DNA of 7,328 bases from Prevotella sp. UBA7551. Its GTDB lineage: Bacteria > Bacteroidota > Bacteroidia > Bacteroidales > Bacteroidaceae. Positions 1 to 4,760 of this stretch are shown one piece after another. The stretch is from assembly GCA_002479145.1 (NCBI GenBank), contig DLLX01000071.1, positions 17,663 to 24,990 on the forward strand, given 5' to 3'. The position numbers and the translations under genes are program-made. The notes beneath the pieces are model-generated. The model was not told the origin of the DNA and did not search any database. It saw only the letters and a list, made by a program, of their open reading frames with translations. The first letter of the stretch is position 1. Each line of letters opens with the position of its first letter.

Positions 1-102
1 CATCTCTTGATATTGTCCCTTGAGAACATATCTGAAAACAGCATATCCCATGCCTCCTCCAATGGCCAAAGCCACGAGGGCAATTACTATAAATTCTATC
101 AT
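1..102 (-). CDS. rny: Probable ribonuclease Y, N-terminal fragment (cut by window edge)
   Basis: Only the first 34 codons are inside the window, starting at an ATG whose complement is at 100-102. The peptide begins MIEFIVIALVALAIGGGMGY and continues AVFRYVLKG. This is a single hydrophobic helix at about residues 2-20 followed by a basic stretch, with no cleavable signal peptide. That is how RNase Y, a membrane-anchored endoribonuclease that starts mRNA decay, begins; in the family a long coiled coil, a KH domain and an HD domain follow, all outside this window. Position supports the call: as I recall, rny follows zapA in many Bacteroidota, and here it lies 89 bp behind zapA on the same strand. 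The name rests on a short anchor plus synteny, so another single-pass membrane protein cannot be excluded. Confidence 0.7.
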   Translation of the reverse strand, partial: MIEFIVIALVALAIGGGMGYAVFRYVLKGQYQEM

Positions 103-135
103 ATTAGCTTTTTGTATTATTCATTCATACTATGA

Positions 136-181
136 GTCAGCGCATGGTAGCACACGGGTCGTCTTCCTTCTATGAGCTGAC
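136..181. other. Imperfect hairpin in the zapA-rny spacer
   Basis: GTCAGC at 136-141 pairs with GCTGAC at 176-181. Inside that, 143-150 pairs with 167-174 in five Watson-Crick pairs plus one G-T and one mismatch on the plus strand, and less well in the minus-strand transcript. The loop is about 16 nt. It sits in the 89-bp spacer between the zapA stop and the rny start, so the rny leader or the zapA-rny mRNA would carry it. No T-run follows on the minus strand, so it is not a classical terminator. Function unknown; it could be chance. Confidence 0.3.
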
Positions 182-191
182 GATACCGTAT

Positions 192-488
192 TCACACTTT
201 ATCCGCCATTGCCTCTTCTATCTCCTGCGTGAGCTTTGTCATCAATTCGGTAAATGGTTGCGTATCTTTGTTGGCCGCCAACTTATTGGCTCGCAGCGCA
301 AGGTCGAGCATTGCCATATACATTATGTCGCTATGGGATTTCTTTCCTTGATAAATTTTGGCGTATGTATTGACCGTTTCCGTCACCTGCTTGGCAGCCG
401 CACGATAGTATTGCTCCTCCTCCCGAGGAACATTGACCGACAAGTCGGTTTCGTACAAATGCAATCTGATACGCAGTTTGTCGTCCAT
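192..488 (-). CDS. zapA: Cell division protein ZapA
   Basis: ZapA is a small cytoplasmic protein that binds FtsZ, cross-links its filaments and stabilises the Z ring. The chosen start gives 98 aa beginning MDDKLRIRLHLYETDLSVNV. This is the beta-rich N-terminal domain typical of ZapA (DDKLRIRLH, then PREEEQYYRAAAK at 21-33), followed by a long helix (about 24-75, including TVNTYAK and LDLALRANKL) and an acidic C-terminal helix, which is the dimer/tetramer coiled coil of the family. The open frame extends to a GTG at 507-509, seven codons upstream and overlapping the preceding gene. I prefer the ATG at 486-488 because AGGA lies four bases before it and the homology starts there. It lies 10 bp behind the 97-aa coiled-coil gene and upstream of rny, and is presumably transcribed from the promoter at 811-841. 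Confidence 0.87.
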   Translation of the reverse strand: MDDKLRIRLHLYETDLSVNVPREEEQYYRAAAKQVTETVNTYAKIYQGKKSHSDIMYMAMLDLALRANKLAANKDTQPFTELMTKLTQEIEEAMADKV

Positions 489-498
489 TTTTTCCTGA

Positions 499-792
499 TT
501 ATTTCTCACTCAGCAGGGTGATACATTTGTTAACCTCCCTGATGAGGCGTGCTATACGCTTCTGCGCCATCTCCATGTCGCTGTCAGCTATCTCGATCAT
601 ACGTGCCGTCATCAAGGCATTGTAGTCATGCTGTGCCTTAGCGAGTTGACTTTCCAACACTGCGATCCTTTCCTCACGTTCTGCCACTGCCGCCTTGAGC
701 GAGGCATTCTCCTCGCACACGCTGCGATAGCGGAGAATCATCTGCCTCACACGAGTGGAGAAAGTGTTCAGAATCTGTTCGTTGGCATCCAT
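499..792 (-). CDS. Coiled-coil protein encoded directly upstream of zapA, unknown function
   Basis: The product is 97 aa with no signal peptide or membrane segment. Residues about 25-65 (SVCEENASLKAAVAEREERI followed by AVLESQLAKAQHDYNALM) show heptad-like spacing of L/A/V with many E, K and R, so a parallel coiled coil is likely. The C-terminal part (MEMAQKRIARLIREVNKCIT) is a second amphipathic helix. I do not recognise a named family, though genes of this kind commonly sit just before zapA in Bacteroidota. Its stop is 10 bp from the zapA start, so the two are almost certainly co-transcribed. By analogy with E. coli ZapB, a small coiled-coil partner of ZapA, a division role is a reasonable inference but is not shown by the sequence. 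The ATG at 790-792 lies about 18 bases after a good -7 box, giving a very short leader. Confidence 0.85.
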   Translation of the reverse strand: MDANEQILNTFSTRVRQMILRYRSVCEENASLKAAVAEREERIAVLESQLAKAQHDYNALMTARMIEIADSDMEMAQKRIARLIREVNKCITLLSEK

Positions 793-810
793 TTTCGACT
801 ACATTGGCTA

Positions 811-841
811 CAAATATACAACAACCTTTTTATCTAAAAAA
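811..841 (-). promoter_or_regulatory. Bacteroidota-type promoter for the coiled-coil/zapA/rny genes
   Basis: On the minus strand TATATTTG (complement of 811-818) matches the Bacteroidota sigma-ABfr -7 consensus TAnnTTTG exactly. With the usual 19-bp spacer the -33 position falls on TTTT (complement of 838-841) within a T-rich stretch, one base off the TTTG consensus. Transcription would start near 803-806, only about 10-15 bases before the ATG at 792. Assigned by pattern; no experimental start site is known. Confidence 0.6.
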
Positions 842-878
842 TATTTTCTATCGTTTATTACTTTTTATAATTAACCGA

Positions 879-895
879 AAAGTAGTTTCTACTTT
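879..895 (-). terminator. Possible weak terminator hairpin behind the 207-aa gene
   Basis: AAAGTAG (879-885) and CTACTTT (889-895) form a perfect 7-bp stem with a 3-nt loop, starting 8 bases downstream of the TAA stop of the gene at 903-1526. The stem is AT-rich and the following minus-strand bases (TTCGGTTAATT) are only partly U-rich, so termination may be weak. It separates this gene from the promoter of the zapA group. Confidence 0.35.
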
Positions 896-902
896 GAATT
901 AT

Positions 903-1526
903 TTACTTCTCCTCAGCCTTATCCTTGGGCTTACCTTCCTTCTTCGCAAGCATGACTACCTGGAAGATAAAGTCGCTGATCCATTTGCGGCTGAAGCCCA
1001 GCCGGGCATCATACTTGCGCACAGCCAAAACCGACTTGACCACCGAGGGGTCGCTGAAATCGTTTTTGTCGAAGATGTCATTGACCGTTGCGGCAGTCAT
1101 TGTATATAATGTCTTACGGAAAATGCTGGGCACACGAAGTTTGAACTTCATCAGATTGCTGACCAGCATCATCAGTTCCTGGGTGAAACCTTGGAACTGA
1201 TACATAAACATCTGTACGTCCTGCATCTTTCGGCAGTTCTTGCGAATGCTCTTGTCCACTTCATCAAAAAAGTCATCGGATGTCTTGTAGATACTCTGCA
1301 TCATCTTCTTGCAGTAAGCCTTCTCGCCCAACCCAAGTTTATTGTTGAGCGTCGCCACATGGAATGTGGACTTGAAGGCGCGCAAGTCAGGCAGCATGGC
1401 CAAATTGGTAATACCCACCTGAGCGGCTATGACTGACTGGAAATAGACGCGCACAAGCGTCATATAGTCCTCCATGCCACCCGCCTTGGGCTCTTCCTTA
1501 TGGAATAATCGTGATATGAAACTCAT
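903..1526 (-). CDS. Conserved-looking hypothetical protein, 207 aa
   Basis: I do not recognise the family. The protein starts MSFISRLFHKEEPKAGG, has no signal peptide or clear membrane span, and is predicted by eye to be almost entirely helical. A hydrophobic patch (VRVYFQSVIAAQVGITNLAM, about 25-44) is followed by an amphipathic segment with KSIRKNCRKMQDVQMFMYQF (92-111), a Met/Leu-rich helix (QELMMLVSNLMKFKL, 116-130), an aromatic segment (KWISDFIFQVVMLAKK, 181-196) and a very charged tail. Net charge is basic and cytoplasmic location is likely. It is monocistronic by layout: its own -7 box is at 1582-1589 and a weak hairpin at 879-895 follows it. The downstream neighbours are the division genes, but a 110-bp gap with a separate promoter gives no strong functional link. 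The ATG at 1524-1526 is the first in frame, about 50 bases behind the inferred transcription start. The reading frame is surely real; the function is unknown. Confidence 0.88.
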   Translation of the reverse strand: MSFISRLFHKEEPKAGGMEDYMTLVRVYFQSVIAAQVGITNLAMLPDLRAFKSTFHVATLNNKLGLGEKAYCKKMMQSIYKTSDDFFDEVDKSIRKNCRKMQDVQMFMYQFQGFTQELMMLVSNLMKFKLRVPSIFRKTLYTMTAATVNDIFDKNDFSDPSVVKSVLAVRKYDARLGFSRKWISDFIFQVVMLAKKEGKPKDKAEEK

Positions 1527-1581
1527 TGTTCTTTGTTACTTATTTTCGATATGGGACGGGCCTGTTTCGCCTATCCGTTTG

Positions 1582-1589
1582 CAAAGTTA
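1582..1589 (-). promoter_or_regulatory. -7 box for the 207-aa gene
   Basis: TAACTTTG on the minus strand (complement of 1582-1589) is a perfect TAnnTTTG element, followed by CAAACGG, and lies about 55 bases before the ATG at 1526. The upstream region is T-rich (TTTTTCTTGTTTTATTTC), but no exact TTTG is found at the 19-21-bp spacing, so the -33 part is unclear. The same octamer occurs in the opposite orientation at 1666-1673. Confidence 0.5.
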
Positions 1590-1647
1590 GTGAAATAAAA
1601 CAAGAAAAATGACACTTATGCGTCCTTTTGTCCTGCTAGTGGCCAAT

Positions 1648-1662
1648 ATTATTGAAAATAAT
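1648..1662. promoter_or_regulatory. Inverted repeat next to the rfbA -7 box
   Basis: ATTATT (1648-1653) and AATAAT (1657-1662) form a dyad around GAA, ending three bases before the -7 box at 1666, so it falls in the expected promoter spacer. It could be an operator for a regulator or simply AT-rich promoter DNA. By sequence alone this is weak. Confidence 0.25.
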
Positions 1663-1665
1663 GCT

Positions 1666-1673
1666 TAACTTTG
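1666..1673 (+). promoter_or_regulatory. -7 box of the rfbA promoter
   Basis: TAACTTTG matches the Bacteroidota -7 consensus TAnnTTTG exactly. No perfect -33 TTTG lies at the right distance. The inferred start near 1680 gives a leader of about 90 bases before the rfbA ATG at 1773. Part of that leader can fold: CGC (1716-1718) with GCG (1731-1733) and AGT (1720-1722) with ACT (1728-1730), plus CTGCC (1704-1708) with GGCAG (1733-1737) as an alternative. Confidence 0.5.
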
Positions 1674-1772
1674 CGGCGCATATCATCCTAAGAAGTAGCC
1701 CACCTGCCTCTTCCACGCGAGTGTGACACTGCGGCAGAATGGACCTACAAGGACTAACAAGAGAACATCATC

Positions 1773-2648
1773 ATGAAAGGAATCGTTTTAGCTGGCGGCT
1801 CAGGAACTCGCCTTTACCCTATCACCAAGGGCATCAGCAAGCAGCTTATCCCTATATTTGACAAACCGATGATTTACTATCCCATATCGGCTTTAATGCT
1901 TGCAGGAATCCGCGACATTCTCATTATTTCCACGCCTTACGATCTTCCCGGCTTTCATCGGCTTCTTGGCGATGGAAGCCAGTTGGGCGTAAGATTCAGT
2001 TATGCCGAGCAGCCAAGTCCCGATGGATTGGCACAGGCTTTCATCATCGGCGAACAGTTTATCGGCACAGATAGTGTCTGCCTGGTCTTGGGCGACAACA
2101 TATTCTATGGAGCGGGATTTTCGGGACTCCTGCGGGAAAGCGTAAGGAATGCGGAGATAGAGAACAAGGCCACCGTTTTCGGCTATTACGTCAACGACCC
2201 CGAGCGCTACGGCGTAGCCGAATTTGACAATGTTGGCAACTGCCTTAGCATAGAAGAAAAGCCTGAGCACCCGAAGAGCAACTACGCCGTTGTGGGACTC
2301 TACTTCTACCCCAACAGTGTGGTGGAGATAGCCAAGCGCATCAAGCCAAGCAAACGTGGGGAACTGGAAATCACTTCCGTCAATCAGGAATATCTATACC
2401 GTCATCAACTGAAGGTGCAAACCTTGCAACGTGGCTTCGCATGGCTCGACACGGGCACACACGACAGCCTTTCGGAAGCAAGTACATTCATTGAATGTAT
2501 TGAGAAGCGGCAGGGCTTGAAGGTGGCTTGTCTCGAAGAGATTGCCTACCAAAAGGGATGGATCACACGTGACCAACTGATTGCCGAGGCCAAGCCAATG
2601 GCAAAGAACGGCTACGGAAAGTATCTCCTTCAGCTGGCTGGGGAATAA
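1773..2648 (+). CDS. rfbA: Glucose-1-phosphate thymidylyltransferase
   Basis: This cytoplasmic enzyme makes dTDP-glucose and pyrophosphate from dTTP and glucose-1-phosphate, the first step of dTDP-L-rhamnose synthesis for surface polysaccharide. At 291 aa it has the family's usual length. The nucleotide-binding signature GGSGTRLYP is at residues 8-16, followed by the SKQ at 22-24. LGDNIFYG is at 106-113, with D108 a metal/substrate ligand. EEKP at 161-164 carries the sugar-nucleotide-contacting lysine, GELEIT is at 196-201, and WLDTGTHDSL (224-233) carries the second conserved Asp, D226. The C-terminus (NGYGKYLLQL) is intact. The start ATG opens exactly at the family N-terminus (MKGIVLAGG) behind a weak purine-rich AAGAG. 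In many Bacteroidota rfbC, rfbD and rfbB follow; here they do not, so the remaining pathway genes must lie elsewhere. The frame stays open for 73 codons after the TAA. Confidence 0.97.
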   Translation: MKGIVLAGGSGTRLYPITKGISKQLIPIFDKPMIYYPISALMLAGIRDILIISTPYDLPGFHRLLGDGSQLGVRFSYAEQPSPDGLAQAFIIGEQFIGTDSVCLVLGDNIFYGAGFSGLLRESVRNAEIENKATVFGYYVNDPERYGVAEFDNVGNCLSIEEKPEHPKSNYAVVGLYFYPNSVVEIAKRIKPSKRGELEITSVNQEYLYRHQLKVQTLQRGFAWLDTGTHDSLSEASTFIECIEKRQGLKVACLEEIAYQKGWITRDQLIAEAKPMAKNGYGKYLLQLAGE

Positions 2649-2878
2649 AGTCAAGTCCTTTGCCTTGATAAAGGCCATCCCAACCCACATGGGGTTGATG
2701 TACAAAAGCCGTTTCGGTTGTACGATTCGGCAAGCAGTAGAATTGACTTAGGGCATAGGTGGATAAAAGACAGTTGGAAGCATCAAGGATTTTGCACCCA
2801 TTTCAACATCAATGCAAACATTATTGAAGCTCCACAAAGAATATTCTCACTCTGTAAAGATTTAGATTAGTAGAAAAA
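2649..2878 (+). other. Gap behind rfbA, possible GNAT remnant
   Basis: No intact gene is seen. Two small hairpins follow the rfbA stop: GCCTT/AAGGC (2662-2666 with 2671-2675, GATA loop) and CAACCC/GGGTTG (2681-2686 with 2692-2697). Neither has a T-run, so any terminator is weak. In the rfbA frame there is no stop from 2649 to the TAG at 2868-2870 (73 codons). Within it, 2760-2798 reads WIKDSWKHQGFCT, which aligns without gaps to WIGKSHWNQGICT in the acetyltransferase at 3634-4167 (7 of 13 residues, 25 of 39 bases identical). This is the acetyl-CoA-binding motif region of GNAT proteins. The rest does not align convincingly. I read it as a possible decayed GNAT fragment; chance is not excluded. 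No clear promoter for the next gene is seen. Confidence 0.3.
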
Positions 2879-3307
2879 ATGATAATAGCTGTTGATTTTG
2901 ATGGTACAATCGTAGAACACCGTTACCCAAAGATAGGTCCAGAAATACCTTTTGCCACCGAGACTTTGCGCACATTGATCAAGGAAGGGCATCAGCTCAT
3001 CCTGTGGAGTGTGCGCGAAGGAGACCTGCTGCAAGAGGCTATTGACTGGTGTCATGAGCGGGGCATAGACTTCTATGCAGTAAATATGGACTACCCTAAG
3101 ACCGACACTCCTGAACAGAACCGTAACTACTCCCGAAAGATAAAGGCGGATGTATTTATTGATGACCGCAACATCGGTGGACTGCCTGACTGGGGACGCA
3201 TCTACGAAATGATTCATAACAATAAGACTTGGAAGGACTTTACCTCGGTTGCTCCATCGCCATGGGACAATGAACCTGCGAAGAAAAAGCATTGGTGGCA
3301 GTTCTAA
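2879..3307 (+). CDS. Small HAD-superfamily hydrolase, BT0820-like
   Basis: A 142-aa cytoplasmic protein with the four HAD motifs. Motif I is DFDGT at 6-10, with D6 as the expected nucleophile and D8 as acid/base. Motif II is LILWSVREG at 40-48 (S44). The motif III lysine lies in YSRKIKAD (84-91). Motif IV is DVFIDDRNIGG at 91-101, with D95/D96 as Mg2+ ligands. There is almost no room for a cap domain, so it is a C0-type HAD, which usually acts on larger or phosphorylated-polymer substrates; the substrate here is unknown. It resembles the Bacteroides BT0820 group, to my recollection structurally known but functionally uncharacterised. It lies 230 bp behind rfbA, so co-transcription is uncertain. 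The ATG follows TAG TAG and an A-run, with no clear Shine-Dalgarno, common in this phylum. The tail KKKHWWQF is unusual, and its coding DNA is partly duplicated just downstream. Confidence 0.9.
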   Translation: MIIAVDFDGTIVEHRYPKIGPEIPFATETLRTLIKEGHQLILWSVREGDLLQEAIDWCHERGIDFYAVNMDYPKTDTPEQNRNYSRKIKADVFIDDRNIGGLPDWGRIYEMIHNNKTWKDFTSVAPSPWDNEPAKKKHWWQF

Positions 3308-3350
3308 CCACTGAGTGAAAGTGCGGGAGAATGAACAAGCATTGGTGACA
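3264..3350 (+). repeat. Degenerate direct repeat of the HAD gene 3' end
   Basis: Bases 3325-3350 (GGGAGAATGAAC then AAGCATTGGTGACA) repeat 3264-3300 (GGGACAATGAAC, 11 extra bases, then AAGCATTGGTGGCA). Over the 26 shared bases 24 are identical. Copy 1 encodes the last residues of the HAD protein; copy 2 is non-coding and lacks the 11-nt insert. It looks like an old local duplication of the gene's end. Confidence 0.6.
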
Positions 3351-3633
3351 CCCCCAACATTTTCCAAAAGAATTTAGAGAAAAATTCTATGCCATCCCCC
3401 TGCGACATTGTCGAAAGAATGACAAAACAAATGCGGATGTACATGCAAAGTAGTATATCCTAACGTCAGACGGGGGTGCTATATCATCGCAAAAGCAACG
3501 ATTTTTTGTTCCAAAAGTTGCCAATTGGGCGAAACGAATAGCCATTACAGACGTGTTCTCGTCCTTAGAATGTATTTTTATGGCGCTTTGAAGTGGACGA
3601 TGTTGAGCAAATCTTGCAACAAAAAACTACTAT
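3308..3633. other. 326-bp intergenic region without recognisable gene
   Basis: It begins with the degenerate repeat of the HAD gene's 3' end. After that I see AGAATTT/AAATTCT (3369-3375 with 3382-3388, 6-nt loop), an AT-rich 7-bp stem without a T-run. There is also a 7-bp CACCCCC (3349-3355) with GGGGGTG (3472-3478) about 116 bases apart, and a palindrome CCAATTGG at 3521-3528. Short open stretches, such as one ending at the TAA near 3460, resemble nothing I know. TATTTTTA at 3573-3580 is one base off the -7 consensus and lies about 55 bases before the acetyltransferase ATG, but has no matching -33. Confidence 0.4.
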
Positions 3634-4167
3634 ATGCAAACGGACAGGATAATGCTACGGCGATGGACAGAAGCGGATGCTGAGGCGCTTTACAAGTATG
3701 CGTCCGACCCAGACGTGGGACCTTGTGCAGGTTGGCCTGCCCATCGGTCGGTAAAAGAAAGCCGGGAGGTGATTCGCACTCATTTTCATAACGACACAAC
3801 ATGGGCCATCGTATTGCGTGAAAGCAACGAGCCGATAGGGTGCATCGGCTATTATACATACGAAAAGAGCAACATTGCGATTGGGAAAAACGATTGTGAA
3901 GTGGGTTACTGGATTGGGAAAAGTCATTGGAATCAAGGCATTTGCACCGAGGCGTTGCGCCTAATGCTCGACTATTGCCTCCGTGTGAAGCACTTTGAGA
4001 ATATCTGGGCCGACCATTTTGTGGGCAACCCAGCCTCTGGGCACGTGCTGAAGAAATGCGGTTTCCACGACACAGGAAAGGTGAACCGGTGCAGCCTACT
4101 GCTGGGTGGAGACAAAGATTTGGTAAAAATCTACTTGCTTGACAAAACGTCTATTGTACTACCATAA
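3634..4167 (+). CDS. GNAT family N-acetyltransferase (RimJ/RimL type)
   Basis: The 177-aa product has the layout of RimJ/RimL-like acetyltransferases, which move acetyl from acetyl-CoA to an amine; the substrate (protein N-terminus or small molecule) cannot be told. It opens with the characteristic RIMLRRWTEADAEALYKYAS (5-24) and DPDVGPCAGWPAH (25-37). A WAIVLRESNEPIGCIGYY strand pair (57-74) follows. The acetyl-CoA loop lies in EVGYWIGKSHWNQGICTEAL (89-108), where NQGICTEA replaces the commoner GKGYATEA form, so the first Gly of the pyrophosphate loop is Gln. NPASGHVLKKCGF (132-144) is the conserved C-terminal helix and strand. The start ATG gives exactly the family N-terminus. It stands alone on the plus strand with a 326-bp gap before it. 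It ends 38 bp from the convergent phosphopantetheinyl transferase gene, and that spacer has no classical terminator, only a tiny GGC/GCC hairpin at 4190-4198. Confidence 0.92.
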   Translation: MQTDRIMLRRWTEADAEALYKYASDPDVGPCAGWPAHRSVKESREVIRTHFHNDTTWAIVLRESNEPIGCIGYYTYEKSNIAIGKNDCEVGYWIGKSHWNQGICTEALRLMLDYCLRVKHFENIWADHFVGNPASGHVLKKCGFHDTGKVNRCSLLLGGDKDLVKIYLLDKTSIVLP

Positions 4168-4205
4168 CATTGCCCATTCCATAGAAATAGGCTCCGCCAG
4201 GGATA

Positions 4206-4760
4206 TTATTTCTCGTCCAAGGTTTTATCGTCATCCTCCCACGACCATACTAATACATATTCCGGAGTAACTTCCCGCCCAAACGGGACGGTATCACCTG
4301 TCATAAGGTCATCGACCGAGCCTTCATCAAGACGTACCCGCAGCTGCTCATGGGTGAGGTGAAGTGAGGAGCGGAGCTTATAAACAGCCTCTTTGGCACA
4401 CCAGCAGAGCAACATTTCCTCCACATTGACAGCTGGCTCATCCTTACGGAGGAAACGGGAGACCACACGCTGCACACGGTTGCTGTGGTATTCTATGTCC
4501 ACCCCCACCTTACAGCGTATCGACAGGAGAATAGCGATGAAGCCGCGTGTATGAGATATGCTGATATGCCAGCCATCGATGAAAGGCGCACCGTCGGCAT
4601 TGTGCAGTATTTCAGCCGATGGCTTGCCCACCATTACGGTCAGTAATTGATGAGCAGCAACACGTTCGAGTTGGCGTTTTTCCCCTCTGGGCGTATCGGT
4701 GGGGAGGATACCCAGCCCCAGCAACAAGTCATTGTTCAGCCACCGTATCTTTTTTATCAT
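4206..4760 (-). CDS. 4'-phosphopantetheinyl transferase superfamily protein
   Basis: Enzymes of this family transfer 4'-phosphopantetheine from CoA to a serine of acyl, peptidyl or similar carrier proteins. The 184-aa protein has the Sfp-type signature: WHISISHTRG at 64-73, VGVDIE at 85-90 (Mg2+ ligands D88 and E90) and WCAKEAVYK at 120-128 (E124). An N-terminal RQLERVAAHQLL (29-40) corresponds to the family's (R/K)xxEWLAVR helix. It is a single-domain protein, shorter than B. subtilis Sfp but normal for Bacteroidota copies. No carrier protein gene is in the window. It is last in the run 178-aa protein-ssb-gldE-this gene and its start overlaps the gldE end by 32 bp. The ATG at 4758-4760 is the only upstream start compatible with a full N-terminus. 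A TTG just behind the gldE stop is a less likely alternative. Whether it is AcpS-like or serves a secondary pathway cannot be decided here. Confidence 0.92.
   Translation of the reverse strand: MIKKIRWLNNDLLLGLGILPTDTPRGEKRQLERVAAHQLLTVMVGKPSAEILHNADGAPFIDGWHISISHTRGFIAILLSIRCKVGVDIEYHSNRVQRVVSRFLRKDEPAVNVEEMLLCWCAKEAVYKLRSSLHLTHEQLRVRLDEGSVDDLMTGDTVPFGREVTPEYVLVWSWEDDDKTLDEK

Noticed and set aside
489..509. GTG start of zapA seven codons upstream
   Set aside because: It overlaps the previous gene, while the ATG at 486-488 has AGGA in place and matches the family's N-terminus.
132..521. 129-aa open frame on the plus strand
   Set aside because: It is antisense to zapA, which is clearly the coding strand.
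2657..2697. Hairpins behind rfbA as a rho-independent terminator
   Set aside because: The stems are 5-6 bp and no T-run follows, so I mention them only as weak structure.
2867..3367. 166-aa open frame on the minus strand
   Set aside because: It lies opposite the HAD gene, which has all four catalytic motifs; the antisense product resembles nothing.
3349..3478. CACCCCC / GGGGGTG inverted repeat as a mobile-element end
   Set aside because: The arms are only 7 bp, there is no transposase and no target duplication.
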